Part shown: one piece after another, positions 30,893 through 39,975 of the stretch | Numbering within the stretch: position 1 is the stretch's first letter | How the letters are laid out: each line of letters opens with the position of its first letter | Origin: Desulfobacterium sp. | GTDB taxonomy: Bacteria; Desulfobacterota; Desulfobacteria; Desulfobacterales; Desulfobacteraceae | Reading direction: 5' to 3' | Length of the DNA: 47,567 bases | Assembly (NCBI GenBank): GCA_030145245.1 | Contig: JAQYWC010000007.1 | Location: forward strand, 1 to 47,567 | Translations under genes and position numbers: made by a program | Notes under the pieces: generated by a model | Told to the model about the DNA's origin: nothing | What the model saw: the letters and a program-made list of their open reading frames with translations, nothing else | Databases searched by the model: none

Positions 30893-32743
30893 TTAATAGT
30901 CCAGGCTGTTTTCCGTGAACCAGGCCATGGGCTCGGTGCTTGATCCCAGGATCCGCTTCAGGATATCGTTCATGGTTGCAGGATCGTTGTCAAACCCGCC
31001 GTGCTCCCGGCTGAGGCACCTGGACTGCTTGCCCTTCTCCCCCATGGAGTAAACCAGGGTCAGCCGGTCCTGCTTAATGCCGGTGCAATGTCTCTTCATG
31101 CCGAGGAGGGGGGTCTCCCGCTCTTCCTCAAACGCCCTGGAAACAAGATAGAGGAGCGATTTCCCATACACTTTCACCACGGTGTCTGCCTTCTCCAGCT
31201 TGTCGGTCATGTTGTAGATCACCATCTCATGTATGCCGAACCCGTTGTCCCCTGCCGACAGCAAGGGAGCAAAACAGGTGTTGAAATCGTCAATGGTGCA
31301 GGCCGGTGCCATCAGGCTTACCGTTGCAACGGTCAATGACGGCCGGATCTTTTTCAGGCTTTGGAGCAGGTGGGCCATAAGAATCGCCCCGGTGCTGTGG
31401 CCCGCCAAATGGATCCTGACATTTTCGGGCAGGGAACCCAGCAGGGTCTCAAGGGTCCGGATACCGGCATTGCCCTCCTTGAACGGAGCGGTTGCCCCCT
31501 GCTTCATCTCCCGCCACAGGGCCCGGCCCGCAATGCGCACGGACCGCTCAAGCCACCGGTCCCAGGCACCGGGTATGGCGTTCCACAACCCCTGGGAACG
31601 GTCTTTGCTCTCCATCTCCCGCCGCAGGACGATATCCTTGATCTCCTCCAGCAATCCCGTGTCGTACATGAAGTGGTATGGATAGATCCCATTGCTCTTA
31701 AAGGTTGATTTCATGGCCGAGATCCGTTTTGCAGCGCTTTTAGGACTGTTGAGGCCGCCGTGGGCATAGAGCAGAAGGTGGCTGTACTTGTCGCTGGCAG
31801 AGAGCACCCCGGCGGTTTCAGCGACATCGTCAAGGGAAGAGAAATAACGGCCTGAGGGGTGGAAACCGCCATCATCCATGTGAACGAAATGACCCCGGAT
31901 CTCATGGCGCCTGGGGGAGCGTATGCCGCCGAACCGGGCCGCTCCCGCACCCTCTTCCCTTGTGGGAAACTGGCTGTGCCGGGAAGACCAGAGCCTGGGG
32001 GTGGAAACCGCAAGCCGGACCACCCAGGCATCAACGATGTTCTGCTGCCAGTCTTCATAACTCCACAGGGCAAGGCCGTCATACCCCCACTTCATGCCCC
32101 AGGAGTTCTGAACGTAAAACCCCTCGCTTCCGTACCCGACAATGGCAAAAGCGTGGCCCCCCAGGGGGTCGTCCATATGAAGGATGCGCCCCCTGGAGAT
32201 GTTGGCCTTGTACCACCCCCGGTGCACCTTTGCCGACACAAAAAGAACGCCCACCTCGTTCAGGGCCGCGTGAAAATCCTCGACCCTGGAGGAGAGGCGG
32301 TAATAGGCGCCTGGCATGGTGTTCCCGGCATTCCCGGCCCGTTCCACCGTCAGCCCTGCCCGTTTCGCATTCTCATAGGGCCAGAGCTCCTCTGCGCACA
32401 CCCCCATGTTCTGCCAGCCCCGGATGGCCCCCCGGCAACTGGATCCCGAGTACCCCTCCCCTTCCCATTCATCGAATTTCCTTGCCATCTCGTACAGCAT
32501 CCTGGGGCTGACCCTCAGGTTTTTCTTTTTTCGCTGATAGAGAAAGTTGATGCAGGCGGCAAGGCCAAACCCGGTGCAGGCCCCCTCCCTTCCCTGGTCA
32601 AGGATGACCAGATCCCCAGGAGGCAGGATCTCGTCTTTTAAGGGTATCAGGGCCGGCTGGTAGACAAGGTCCCTGATATCCGGAATATCGGAAATAGTGT
32701 TCAGTCGGTATTTGTCCTGGGTTACAGGATAGATATCACCCAT
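30893..32743 (-). CDS. Papain-like (C1) peptidase fused to an alpha/beta-hydrolase domain
   Basis: The start at 32743 (MGDIYPVTQDKYRLN) has AAGGAGTG upstream; the frame extends 10 codons further without support. Residues ~30-250 are a C1-type peptidase with C56 (REGACTGFG), H197 (GGHAFAIVGYG) and N213 (VQNSWGMKWG). From about residue 320 an alpha/beta-hydrolase-like domain begins (HLLLYAHGGLN), with nucleophile-elbow LAGHSTGAI (S450). There is no signal peptide, so the protein may be cytoplasmic or leave by a non-Sec route. The combination of a cysteine peptidase and a serine hydrolase in one chain is unusual. It lies alone between two convergent or divergent genes. Confidence 0.75.
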   Translation of the reverse strand: MGDIYPVTQDKYRLNTISDIPDIRDLVYQPALIPLKDEILPPGDLVILDQGREGACTGFGLAACINFLYQRKKKNLRVSPRMLYEMARKFDEWEGEGYSGSSCRGAIRGWQNMGVCAEELWPYENAKRAGLTVERAGNAGNTMPGAYYRLSSRVEDFHAALNEVGVLFVSAKVHRGWYKANISRGRILHMDDPLGGHAFAIVGYGSEGFYVQNSWGMKWGYDGLALWSYEDWQQNIVDAWVVRLAVSTPRLWSSRHSQFPTREEGAGAARFGGIRSPRRHEIRGHFVHMDDGGFHPSGRYFSSLDDVAETAGVLSASDKYSHLLLYAHGGLNSPKSAAKRISAMKSTFKSNGIYPYHFMYDTGLLEEIKDIVLRREMESKDRSQGLWNAIPGAWDRWLERSVRIAGRALWREMKQGATAPFKEGNAGIRTLETLLGSLPENVRIHLAGHSTGAILMAHLLQSLKKIRPSLTVATVSLMAPACTIDDFNTCFAPLLSAGDNGFGIHEMVIYNMTDKLEKADTVVKVYGKSLLYLVSRAFEEERETPLLGMKRHCTGIKQDRLTLVYSMGEKGKQSRCLSREHGGFDNDPATMNDILKRILGSSTEPMAWFTENSLDY

Positions 32744-33063
32744 GGGGTCACTCCTTTGGTTGAATGTTAACACTGTGAATCTGCTTGAGATGCAGGGATC
32801 AAAAACCGGAGTTTCTGGAGAATAACTTAAATATGAGATTCAGGGTTAGCCCCATGACGTCAAAAAAAGTCAGTCTGATCAATCATGGCCCTTTCAGAAT
32901 TGAATTGCAGGCGATATAGAAATCATAGACGACCCCCGGGTGCTTGTCAATCCCCTTTACTCCATAGCCATATTCGGGTATACACTCTCCCAAGTGGCCT
33001 CTGCCGACCATCGGCATGGGCGCATTGTTGAACGACCATAAATCTAAATTACGGTGTAGAACC
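32744..33063. other. Divergent intergenic region
   Basis: These 320 bp separate the divergently transcribed papain-like and glycerophosphodiesterase genes and should hold both promoters. No strong hexamer pair, riboswitch or repeat is evident. A minus-strand ORF covering part of it is judged spurious. Confidence 0.35.
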
Positions 33064-33867
33064 ATGACGAAAAACATTGCCCACAGAGGAGCAAGAAGCG
33101 TTGCCCCTGAAAACACCATGGCAGCGGTCAAAAAGGCCTTTGATTTTGGAGCCGACCTCTGGGAAACCGACGTGAGTGTAACAAAGGATGAACAGCTCAT
33201 CCTCTTCCATGACAATTCCCTGGTGCGGACCACTGATGTTGAAGAGCGATTCCCTGGCAGGGAGTCCTACCTCTTTACCGAGTTTACCCTGGATGAGATC
33301 CTGGAGTTGAGTGCCGGCTCCTATTTTGAAAAAACCGATCCATCCGGAGAGATCGCTGCCGGCAACGTCTCCAAAGAGGAGCTTGCCTCCTACCGGGACG
33401 AGCGGGTACCGACCCTGGAAGAGGGCCTGGTGTTTACAAAGGAGAACCACTGGCAGGTCAACCTTGAGCTCAAGGATCTGCCCGGAAGTTTTGCCTCCTT
33501 CCCCCTGCCCCGGCACACACTTGCCATGATCCAGCGGGTGGGCCTCAGGTTTGACCAGTTTGTCATCTCATCGTTCAACCACGGGTGGCTCGAAGAGATC
33601 CAGGCCATGGAGCCGCGCATCGAGGTCCAGGCTCTGCTGGGCTACGACCCGGGCGATCACCTTGATTTCGAGGATTTCAGGTTCCCGGTATACAACCCGC
33701 GGCACACGGAAATGGATAAAGCCATGATCAAAACCCTGCAAGAGAAGCACAAAAAGATCAACCTCTTTACGGTGAACGAGGCTGAGGAGATGATCCGGTT
33801 CCTCAAGGCCGGGGTTGACGGCATCATCACCGATTTTCCCCAGCGGCTCAAGGCCATTCAGAAATAA
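33064..33867 (+). CDS. Glycerophosphodiester phosphodiesterase
   Basis: The start at 33064 gives MTKNIAHRGARSVAPENTMA, the conserved GDPD N-terminus with catalytic H7/R8 and E21-N22; the longer frame to 33016 is not conserved-looking. WETDVSVTKDEQLILFHD contains the metal-binding E/D pair and the second catalytic His. Later blocks are VNLELKD, ISSFNHGWLEEIQ and the C-terminal FTVNEAEEMIRFLKAGVDGI plus TDFP. It hydrolyses glycerophosphodiesters to glycerol-3-phosphate and an alcohol. No signal peptide is present, so it is cytoplasmic. Length (267) is typical. A REP-like palindrome follows directly. Confidence 0.88.
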   Translation: MTKNIAHRGARSVAPENTMAAVKKAFDFGADLWETDVSVTKDEQLILFHDNSLVRTTDVEERFPGRESYLFTEFTLDEILELSAGSYFEKTDPSGEIAAGNVSKEELASYRDERVPTLEEGLVFTKENHWQVNLELKDLPGSFASFPLPRHTLAMIQRVGLRFDQFVISSFNHGWLEEIQAMEPRIEVQALLGYDPGDHLDFEDFRFPVYNPRHTEMDKAMIKTLQEKHKKINLFTVNEAEEMIRFLKAGVDGIITDFPQRLKAIQK

Positions 33868-33881
33868 AACAAACGTAAAAC

Positions 33882-33979
33882 AAAAGGGGTCAGACTTAGC
33901 TTATTGGCTCACATAAAAGGGGTCAGACTTAGCTTATTACCGTTTTTTTTAAAAACGGTAATAAGCTAAGTCTGACCCC
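33882..33979. repeat. REP-like element: direct repeat plus perfect 29-bp-arm palindrome
   Basis: A 24-base unit beginning AAAAGGGGTCAGACTTAG occurs at 33882-33905 and again from 33915. The second copy forms the left arm (33919-33947) of a perfect palindrome with right arm 33951-33979 and a TTT centre. This is the layout of bacterial REP/BIME elements mobilised by Y1-type transposases. It lies between two plus-strand genes and could also terminate or stabilise the upstream transcript. Confidence 0.8.
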
Positions 33980-33996
33980 GAAGCATAGAGGAAAAA

Positions 33997-34599
33997 ATGA
34001 AACAGCAAGAAAAAGTCCTTTGCATCAAGCGCAACACCCTTCCCGCCCCCTGGGTGGAAGAAAAGAGCATCATCAAGACAGACGAAGCCGCGTTCTTTGA
34101 CATCTGCGAAAAGGCAGGATTTCACTGGAAGGAACGGGGGGTGGTCGAAACAGACCCGTCGTTCAAGCAGATCATCCCCTATATTGTTCTCCAGACCGCC
34201 GACGGGAAACAGACCGCCATATACAGGCGATGCGGAAGCGAAAAGCGCCTCCACGACCTCTGGTCCGTCGGCATCGGCGGCCACATCAATCCCGAAGACA
34301 ACAACGGCCCCTCCCCCTCTTTCAAGGAGATCCTTGTGGCCGGCATGACCCGGGAGCTTGACGAAGAACTGGTCAAGCGACCCAATGGCCAGGCCCCGCG
34401 CTTCCGGGGAACCATCAACGAGGAGGCGACAGACGTGGGCAGCGTCCATTTGGGCGCCGTGTTCACCCTTTTGACCGAAACCCCGGACGCATTTCTTCCC
34501 GGAGAGGAGCTGGTGGACTTCACCTGGGTTGCCACCGACACCCTGGCCGATCTCAACCTGGAGCTGTGGTCGACATTTGCCCTGGAGATCATGGGTTAA
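33997..34599 (+). CDS. Nudix hydrolase
   Basis: GAGG lies six bases before the ATG. The Nudix box is visible as GIGGHINPEDNN followed by LVAGMTRELDEEL, matching G-x5-E-x7-RE-x2-EE with an insertion between the G-part and the helix. The N-terminal ~60 residues (VLCIKRNTLPAPWVEEKS) and QTAIYRRCGSEKRLHDLWS resemble the phosphoesterase-HXTX/MutT-like proteins annotated as DUF-type Nudix enzymes. It hydrolyses a nucleoside-diphosphate-linked substrate that cannot be specified. At 200 residues it is moderately long. It converges with the HD-GYP gene, overlapping by 4 bp. Confidence 0.82.
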   Translation: MKQQEKVLCIKRNTLPAPWVEEKSIIKTDEAAFFDICEKAGFHWKERGVVETDPSFKQIIPYIVLQTADGKQTAIYRRCGSEKRLHDLWSVGIGGHINPEDNNGPSPSFKEILVAGMTRELDEELVKRPNGQAPRFRGTINEEATDVGSVHLGAVFTLLTETPDAFLPGEELVDFTWVATDTLADLNLELWSTFALEIMG

Positions 34600-35810
34600 A
34601 ACGTGTGGAGCAGCATCTGCTGCTTAAGAAGATTTTCCTGGGCGATGGGGGCGATATCCTGTTGCAGCACTTTAATACATTGCCCCACCGCCCCCTGGGC
34701 ATCGATGAGGGTCGGATCATCTTCAAGCACCCTGAAAAGCGCCTGGACCACGGCCGGATCAAACCCGAGATTGGCCTGGTGCAAAAGGTGGGTTAAAGCA
34801 TCATACAGGTCCAGCCGTTCCAGGTGACTCCTGCCGGACAGCATGGTCTCAAAAGCATCGCACACGGCAAGGATCCGGGCCCCTAAAGGAATGGCCTCTC
34901 CCCGCTTGCCATCGGGGTAGCCGGAACCGTCAAACCGCTCATGGTGACTTAAGATCAACGGCCCCAGCTCATCAAGGAACCGAAGGGGTTTGATAATCCT
35001 GGCCCCGATAACAGGATGCTTCCTGATCCTGTCCATATCTTTCAGGGAAAGCGCACCCAGGCGTTCCAGGATTGCATCTTCCATTCCGATCTTTCCGATA
35101 TCGTGGAGAAGGCCTGCATGGAATATGGTCTCAACCTCCCTGGCACCAAGCCCCATCTTCGCTGCCACCCGTTTTGCAAATTCCGCCACCCTGACGGAGT
35201 GGCCGTGGGTCTGTTCATCCTTGGCCTCAAGGGCCAGGACAAACCCCTCCACGATCTGCCTCAGGGTTTCAACCATCTCCCGGTCATAAGAAAGTGTTCT
35301 TCCAAGGGCAAGGGCCCCCTGCTCTCCCAGGGCGGTCACAAGCTCGATCTCCATGGGCGCAAGCCGTTTCTTCCCTGTAAAATAGACGGCCAGCAGCCCC
35401 CGGAACTCCCCGGTAATGGAGAAGAACAGGCCGGTCACCGACCCCACCCGTTTTTTTCCCAGGCGTTCAAGATCGGGAATGCGGGGGTCGTTCCTGGCAT
35501 CATCGATGAAGACAACCGGCTCCCGGTCAAAAATCGTCATCAGGGTGGAAAATTCCACCTGGGCAAGGCTCTGGTAGTGAAACCCGGACGAGATTCTGGT
35601 CTCTATCCGCTCTTCTGCGTGGTTGAGGATCCAGAAGATACAACCCTTTGCACTAAGGATATCGGTGAGGTGATCGACGATGCTCTTGAGCACCTCCCGG
35701 GTGTTTGTTCCAGAATGAATCGCCTTGCTGATCCGGGCAAAGAGCTTGAAATACCGTTTATACGGATCGGCCCCGGCGGGTTCCCTGGATTGAAAGAATG
35801 GAAAGGTCAT
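34596..35810 (-). CDS. GAF/HD-GYP domain protein, putative cyclic-di-GMP phosphodiesterase
   Basis: A GAF-like sensor domain (residues ~20-175; ILSAKGCIFWILNHAEERIE, GLFFSITGEFRGLLAVYF) precedes an HD-GYP domain (from ~195) with HDIGKIG (236-242), HHERFDGSGYPDG (GYP 297-299) and ARILAVCDAFETM. HD-GYP enzymes degrade c-di-GMP; the HD and GYP residues are intact. There is no membrane segment. Its ATG overlaps the stop of the cNMP/CBS/DUF294 gene (4 bp), so the two are coupled and probably act in one signalling pathway. Confidence 0.85.
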   Translation of the reverse strand: MTFPFFQSREPAGADPYKRYFKLFARISKAIHSGTNTREVLKSIVDHLTDILSAKGCIFWILNHAEERIETRISSGFHYQSLAQVEFSTLMTIFDREPVVFIDDARNDPRIPDLERLGKKRVGSVTGLFFSITGEFRGLLAVYFTGKKRLAPMEIELVTALGEQGALALGRTLSYDREMVETLRQIVEGFVLALEAKDEQTHGHSVRVAEFAKRVAAKMGLGAREVETIFHAGLLHDIGKIGMEDAILERLGALSLKDMDRIRKHPVIGARIIKPLRFLDELGPLILSHHERFDGSGYPDGKRGEAIPLGARILAVCDAFETMLSGRSHLERLDLYDALTHLLHQANLGFDPAVVQALFRVLEDDPTLIDAQGAVGQCIKVLQQDIAPIAQENLLKQQMLLHTF

Positions 35811-37741
35811 GAGAAAAAGTTAAGTGCCGTCTGACTGAACCGGTTATAGACAAGCTTCTGCATCTGGGCCACCGAAGTGAGCGCATCCTTGAGGAGCACG
35901 GTCTCTATATTGGAAAGCTCCGTCATATCCACATGGTTGTCCGGCTCAAGGTTCTGCCGGACCATGTTGAGGTTGCCCCGGATTCTGAGCATCACAAGGG
36001 TTTCAAAGCTTGCCCGGAACAGTTCCGACTTTTTCTTTGAGATTACGCCGGCCCGGGTGAGCGCTTCCAGGCGGCCGAGGGTGGAGGGCTCGCTGATCCT
36101 ATTATTGACCGCAAAGAGCCTGATGCCGTTGATCATGTGAACCAGGCCCCCGCTCTTGAGGTTGACCAGGTTTTTCTTTGGACCGCTTTTATCGGTACGC
36201 ACCGATCCCATGAAGGTGATGGGAACGGAAAACTTCATGGCCTCGTTGGTGAGCATGTGGTTGATCTTTTCCGGATCGTCAAACACCGCGAAGATCTTGC
36301 TCCATAACCGGTCCGCCAGGGTCGTATCCCCCCATACCGGCCTGAAATCGAGCAGGATAGTCATGGTGATGGAGTCTTCCGGATCATAGGTGCTCCGCCA
36401 ACTCTCCACATAGGAGAGCCACTGGCTTAGGGATCGTCTCCACTTTGGGTTGGTTCCCATGACATCTCCCTTGCAGAGCTTAAACCCGCATTGGTCCAGG
36501 CCATGGACGATGATTCCGGCCAGGGTCTCAAAGTAACGGTCCACCTGTTCCAGGCTCTGGTCCACGGGATCGGCATAGATCAGGGCATTGTCCTGGTCGG
36601 TCCTCAGGGTCTGCTCATGCCGGGCGTCGCTGCCCATATTGATCCAGCAGTAGGGCACAGGGGGCGGACCCAATCCCTGCTGCTCCATCTCCTGCTCGGA
36701 CACCCGTATCACTGCCCGCACCAGACGCTCATGGAGTTCGGACATCACCTCGAGTATCTCCGGCACCCCGGCCTTCTCCACCATAAGGGCGTTCAGCACC
36801 CCGTCGATCTCCCTGCTTGCCCTGATAAGGCCTTCCAGGGTGTCAAGGGTCTCGATATCCTTTAACAGGGTGAGATTCCCCATGCTTCTCGACTTGACAA
36901 GATCCACGGCCGTCACGATTCCCACCAGGCGATCGCCTTCCACCACAACAAGGTATTTGCTCCCGAACCGGGTCAGGCTCACCAGGACTTCACCAGTGAA
37001 GGCATCCGGGGCGATCCTGTTAAATTCGACTTCCATTACCTGGTGAACCAGGCAATCGTCCACCGGACAGGTGCGGTTTGTGATGAGGTGTTTTACCATC
37101 AGCTTCTCCGTCACAATACCCACGGGAAGTCCGGCTTCATCCACCACCACGGTGGAGCTGATCCCTTTTTCCGCCATGCGCCTTGCGGCAACGTCCACCT
37201 GGTCAAAAGGCCTGCACATGGCAACCGAGGTGGACATGATCTCGCTCACCCGCTTTCTGAACAAAGGCATCTCTGCACAGGTTGAACCGCCCTGGCCCTG
37301 CTCTGACAATAGCTTTTCATAGAGAATCCGCATCCGCTCCGCCAGCAGGACACTGAAATAGCTGGAGAATTCAGGCTGGCAATGGATGAGGGTTTCAAGG
37401 GCGGTTCTCGGCACAAGGATGGCGGTCAGGTCGTCCCGGACCCTTGCCGCGGCAGTATACTTCCCCCGGGAGAGCACAACGGTTTCGCTGAAGAAGTCAC
37501 CCGGTTTCCTGAGCCCCACCACAGACTCCATGCCCTGCTCATTGGTTACCGTGATCTCCACAAGACCCGACACAATGATGAAAAGGGTATCAAGGCTTGC
37601 CTCCCCCTGCCTGAACACATAGGTGCCCGGCCGGTACTCCTGAACAGCCACCTCGGTTGAAAGCCACTCCAGGATCTCCGGTTCAAGGACCTTAAAGGGT
37701 TCTATTCCCAGAAGGAGATCAAAGATTCCCTGTCTATCCAT
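35807..37741 (-). CDS. cNMP-binding/CBS/DUF294 nucleotidyltransferase-like signalling protein
   Basis: The start at 37741 is preferred (ATG with GAGGGG 8 bases upstream; the GTG at 37750 touches that box). Order: cyclic-nucleotide-binding domain (FRQGEASLDTLFIIVSGLVE, GDFFSETVVLSRG), two CBS domains (STSVAMCRPFDQVDVAARRM and VVDEAGLPVGIVTEKLMV; YLVVVEGDRLVGIVTAVDL), then a GlnD-like DUF294 nucleotidyltransferase with GSDARHEQTLRTDQDNALIY and a helical DUF294_C tail. This architecture is known but its reaction is poorly defined. It would link small-molecule sensing to the HD-GYP protein encoded next. It starts 37 bp after the C25 protease gene. Confidence 0.83.
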   Translation of the reverse strand: MDRQGIFDLLLGIEPFKVLEPEILEWLSTEVAVQEYRPGTYVFRQGEASLDTLFIIVSGLVEITVTNEQGMESVVGLRKPGDFFSETVVLSRGKYTAAARVRDDLTAILVPRTALETLIHCQPEFSSYFSVLLAERMRILYEKLLSEQGQGGSTCAEMPLFRKRVSEIMSTSVAMCRPFDQVDVAARRMAEKGISSTVVVDEAGLPVGIVTEKLMVKHLITNRTCPVDDCLVHQVMEVEFNRIAPDAFTGEVLVSLTRFGSKYLVVVEGDRLVGIVTAVDLVKSRSMGNLTLLKDIETLDTLEGLIRASREIDGVLNALMVEKAGVPEILEVMSELHERLVRAVIRVSEQEMEQQGLGPPPVPYCWINMGSDARHEQTLRTDQDNALIYADPVDQSLEQVDRYFETLAGIIVHGLDQCGFKLCKGDVMGTNPKWRRSLSQWLSYVESWRSTYDPEDSITMTILLDFRPVWGDTTLADRLWSKIFAVFDDPEKINHMLTNEAMKFSVPITFMGSVRTDKSGPKKNLVNLKSGGLVHMINGIRLFAVNNRISEPSTLGRLEALTRAGVISKKKSELFRASFETLVMLRIRGNLNMVRQNLEPDNHVDMTELSNIETVLLKDALTSVAQMQKLVYNRFSQTALNFFS

Positions 37742-37777
37742 AGGATCCACCCCTCATTCAAGATTATCAAAACGAAT

Positions 37778-39955
37778 CTATTTGCCGAATCGAACAGCCA
37801 TCTCCCACAGGTCGGCGTTGCCCTGGCTGTTATGCTGCACATATTCCGCAAGGTCAGACCCGTCAAGATCCCTGTCCCTGTCCACATCACCGGGAAGCGC
37901 CACAAGCACCTTCATAAACGGATCGCCCATGAGATTTAATGCAAACTCAAGCCACCGAACCGAACCGCCAGACTCTGCCACACCGGCAAGAGCAATCTTA
38001 TGGGAGGCATGAACAGCCCCGATTCTTCCCTTAAAATCAAATGGCGAAGGATCCCCCCCAAGGCCGCTCTCCATCTCATTTCCATAAAAGAGATCCCTCA
38101 TAAATTTCCTGGCAAACCGAAAGGAAGTGCCAATATCATTTGCAGAATCACTGAAATATCCCCACCCATACCTGCTGCTTCCGATGTAGGCCACAGCCCC
38201 GCCATTCCCGCTTCGGATAAATGCTTCGGAAAGGGAGGAACCACCAGACCAGTCAAACATGTTTGTGTTGCATGCCATTGTGTAAATAAGCCCCTGGGTT
38301 GTCTGGTTAACACAAGCATTGGCATCACTGGTTGAAAAATTACTTCCGGATTCAACCGCCCAGGCATTGGCCGACCCATGGGTGGCAACAAAGATCATTG
38401 AGTATCCGCTGTTTATCTGATCCGTTAAATTGCCTTTGGTAACATCATAGGAAGCGTCCCCGGCAAAATCACTACCTGTGTCATAAAACCGGTACCGTGT
38501 TCCCTGCCACACTGGAGCGGGTGCCACATTTTCATGTACATACTGGTTCCAGAGATATTCACTCTTCCAGTGTGCATCGCTTTTTCCATCCCAGGTATTC
38601 CACAGCTTAACCCCTGCCAAAAGAACGCTTTCATGAAAGAAAGGATCATACGCGGATCTTTCATAGGCCATGACTTTTGAAACAAAGGCCACCGCATCCT
38701 GGCCGCTCCCCACAGAAGCTCTGCCAATGAAAAGATCAGGATAAAGATCGACACTGTCGCCATTGCTAAGGCACTCACAGGCACGGCTGTCATTGTCATC
38801 ATTCCAGTCCATGTCATCCAGGCCGGCATAATAGATATCAGACGGGATTGTAGCGTCGGTTTCATATTTGCCGGAACCGATCGGTACGGATGCAAAGCAG
38901 TCATAGTCCGGGACTTGATTGCTGTCCCCCCCAAGCAACACCCAGAGCGTTCCCCGGTTGACAGCATAATCCTTTATGCAGCTCTTGATCTTTTCCTGAT
39001 CCGTTCCAGCCCCTGGATATTGTTCATAGATCTGTTCCACAGACATAACCCGGGCGCTCACCCCCATGGCCGCCCTGTGATCGGCCAGCACCTGGAACTC
39101 ATCAACAAGATCTTCTGAAGTGATTATCAGATAATCACAAGGAGTCTCTGCGTAAGTCGCAGACGCAGTGGACGAAATGGAAGAATTTGCCACAGAACGG
39201 TCCTCTTCCGGGTTTATGACAATGCTATCCACATAGCTTTTCATAATGCTGGATTGGGCTGTTTCAGGATATTCCATAGCCCCTGAAGCTCCCCTTTTCA
39301 ACAAAAAACGCCACCTTATTTTCTCGTTGATGATAACAGAGCCTTTCCCACCGGCTTCAGCCCCTTTTGCCCGGGCCTTAAACTGCACAGGCCTCAACCT
39401 GAAAACAAAAAAAGTGCTGTTTCGTATCCGGGCTGTTTCAACAAACTCAACAGGACTTTCCGGAAAAGGCCTTTTATTTTTTACGATCCTTGAGTTCAAA
39501 GGAATAAACTCATTTCTATGGGCTGCTGAAGAGTGAACCTGGGGCTGTTTGGGATAGATGTCAGCAACCGCTTTTTCCCGTTTCTGATTCACCTCAACCG
39601 TCTCTATGCCGCAAAAAACAGCCCCCGGTGGTACAAGGATATTCACCACCCTGACAGGGAGGAGCGGATCGCCACTCTCCTTTGCAAAAAGGGTGTACCC
39701 GTCACCCTTGATCTGCACAAGATCGCGGCCATCCCGCTTTGATATCCGGGTTTCAAGACCTGTCATATCGCTTTCTACGACCAGAACCTCTTCCCCGGAA
39801 TCAAAACGCTTCCGGTTAAAACTTTTCCTCATTACCCCATTCTCCTCAACAAGATGCACAGTCTTTGAATACGCAAGCCCCAAAGGCCAACCGGGTAATC
39901 CTGACAAAAAGAACACTATCAACAAACATTGTAATATGGATCTGTTTCTAAACAT
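37778..39955 (-). CDS. Secreted C25 (gingipain-family) cysteine protease with dockerin-like C-terminus
   Basis: ATG 39955 has AGAAGG nine bases upstream; the frame continues to a TTG at 39979 inside the previous gene. A signal peptide (ILQCLLIVFFLSGLPGWPLG) precedes a propeptide-like region. The peptidase domain (from ~280) has CDYLIITSEDLVDEFQVLAD, LLGGDSNQVPDY, catalytic H526 (FVATHGSAN) and C562 (YTMACNTNM), followed by SLSEAFIRSGNGGAVAYIGS. The end, PGDVDRDRDLDGSDLAEYVQ, is an EF-hand/dockerin type calcium-binding repeat. It should act outside the cell. The gene directly upstream encodes a cohesin-like protein, so a cohesin-dockerin pairing is possible. Confidence 0.83.
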   Translation of the reverse strand: MFRNRSILQCLLIVFFLSGLPGWPLGLAYSKTVHLVEENGVMRKSFNRKRFDSGEEVLVVESDMTGLETRISKRDGRDLVQIKGDGYTLFAKESGDPLLPVRVVNILVPPGAVFCGIETVEVNQKREKAVADIYPKQPQVHSSAAHRNEFIPLNSRIVKNKRPFPESPVEFVETARIRNSTFFVFRLRPVQFKARAKGAEAGGKGSVIINEKIRWRFLLKRGASGAMEYPETAQSSIMKSYVDSIVINPEEDRSVANSSISSTASATYAETPCDYLIITSEDLVDEFQVLADHRAAMGVSARVMSVEQIYEQYPGAGTDQEKIKSCIKDYAVNRGTLWVLLGGDSNQVPDYDCFASVPIGSGKYETDATIPSDIYYAGLDDMDWNDDNDSRACECLSNGDSVDLYPDLFIGRASVGSGQDAVAFVSKVMAYERSAYDPFFHESVLLAGVKLWNTWDGKSDAHWKSEYLWNQYVHENVAPAPVWQGTRYRFYDTGSDFAGDASYDVTKGNLTDQINSGYSMIFVATHGSANAWAVESGSNFSTSDANACVNQTTQGLIYTMACNTNMFDWSGGSSLSEAFIRSGNGGAVAYIGSSRYGWGYFSDSANDIGTSFRFARKFMRDLFYGNEMESGLGGDPSPFDFKGRIGAVHASHKIALAGVAESGGSVRWLEFALNLMGDPFMKVLVALPGDVDRDRDLDGSDLAEYVQHNSQGNADLWEMAVRFGK

Positions 39956-39975
39956 GGAACAACACCTTCTGAATC

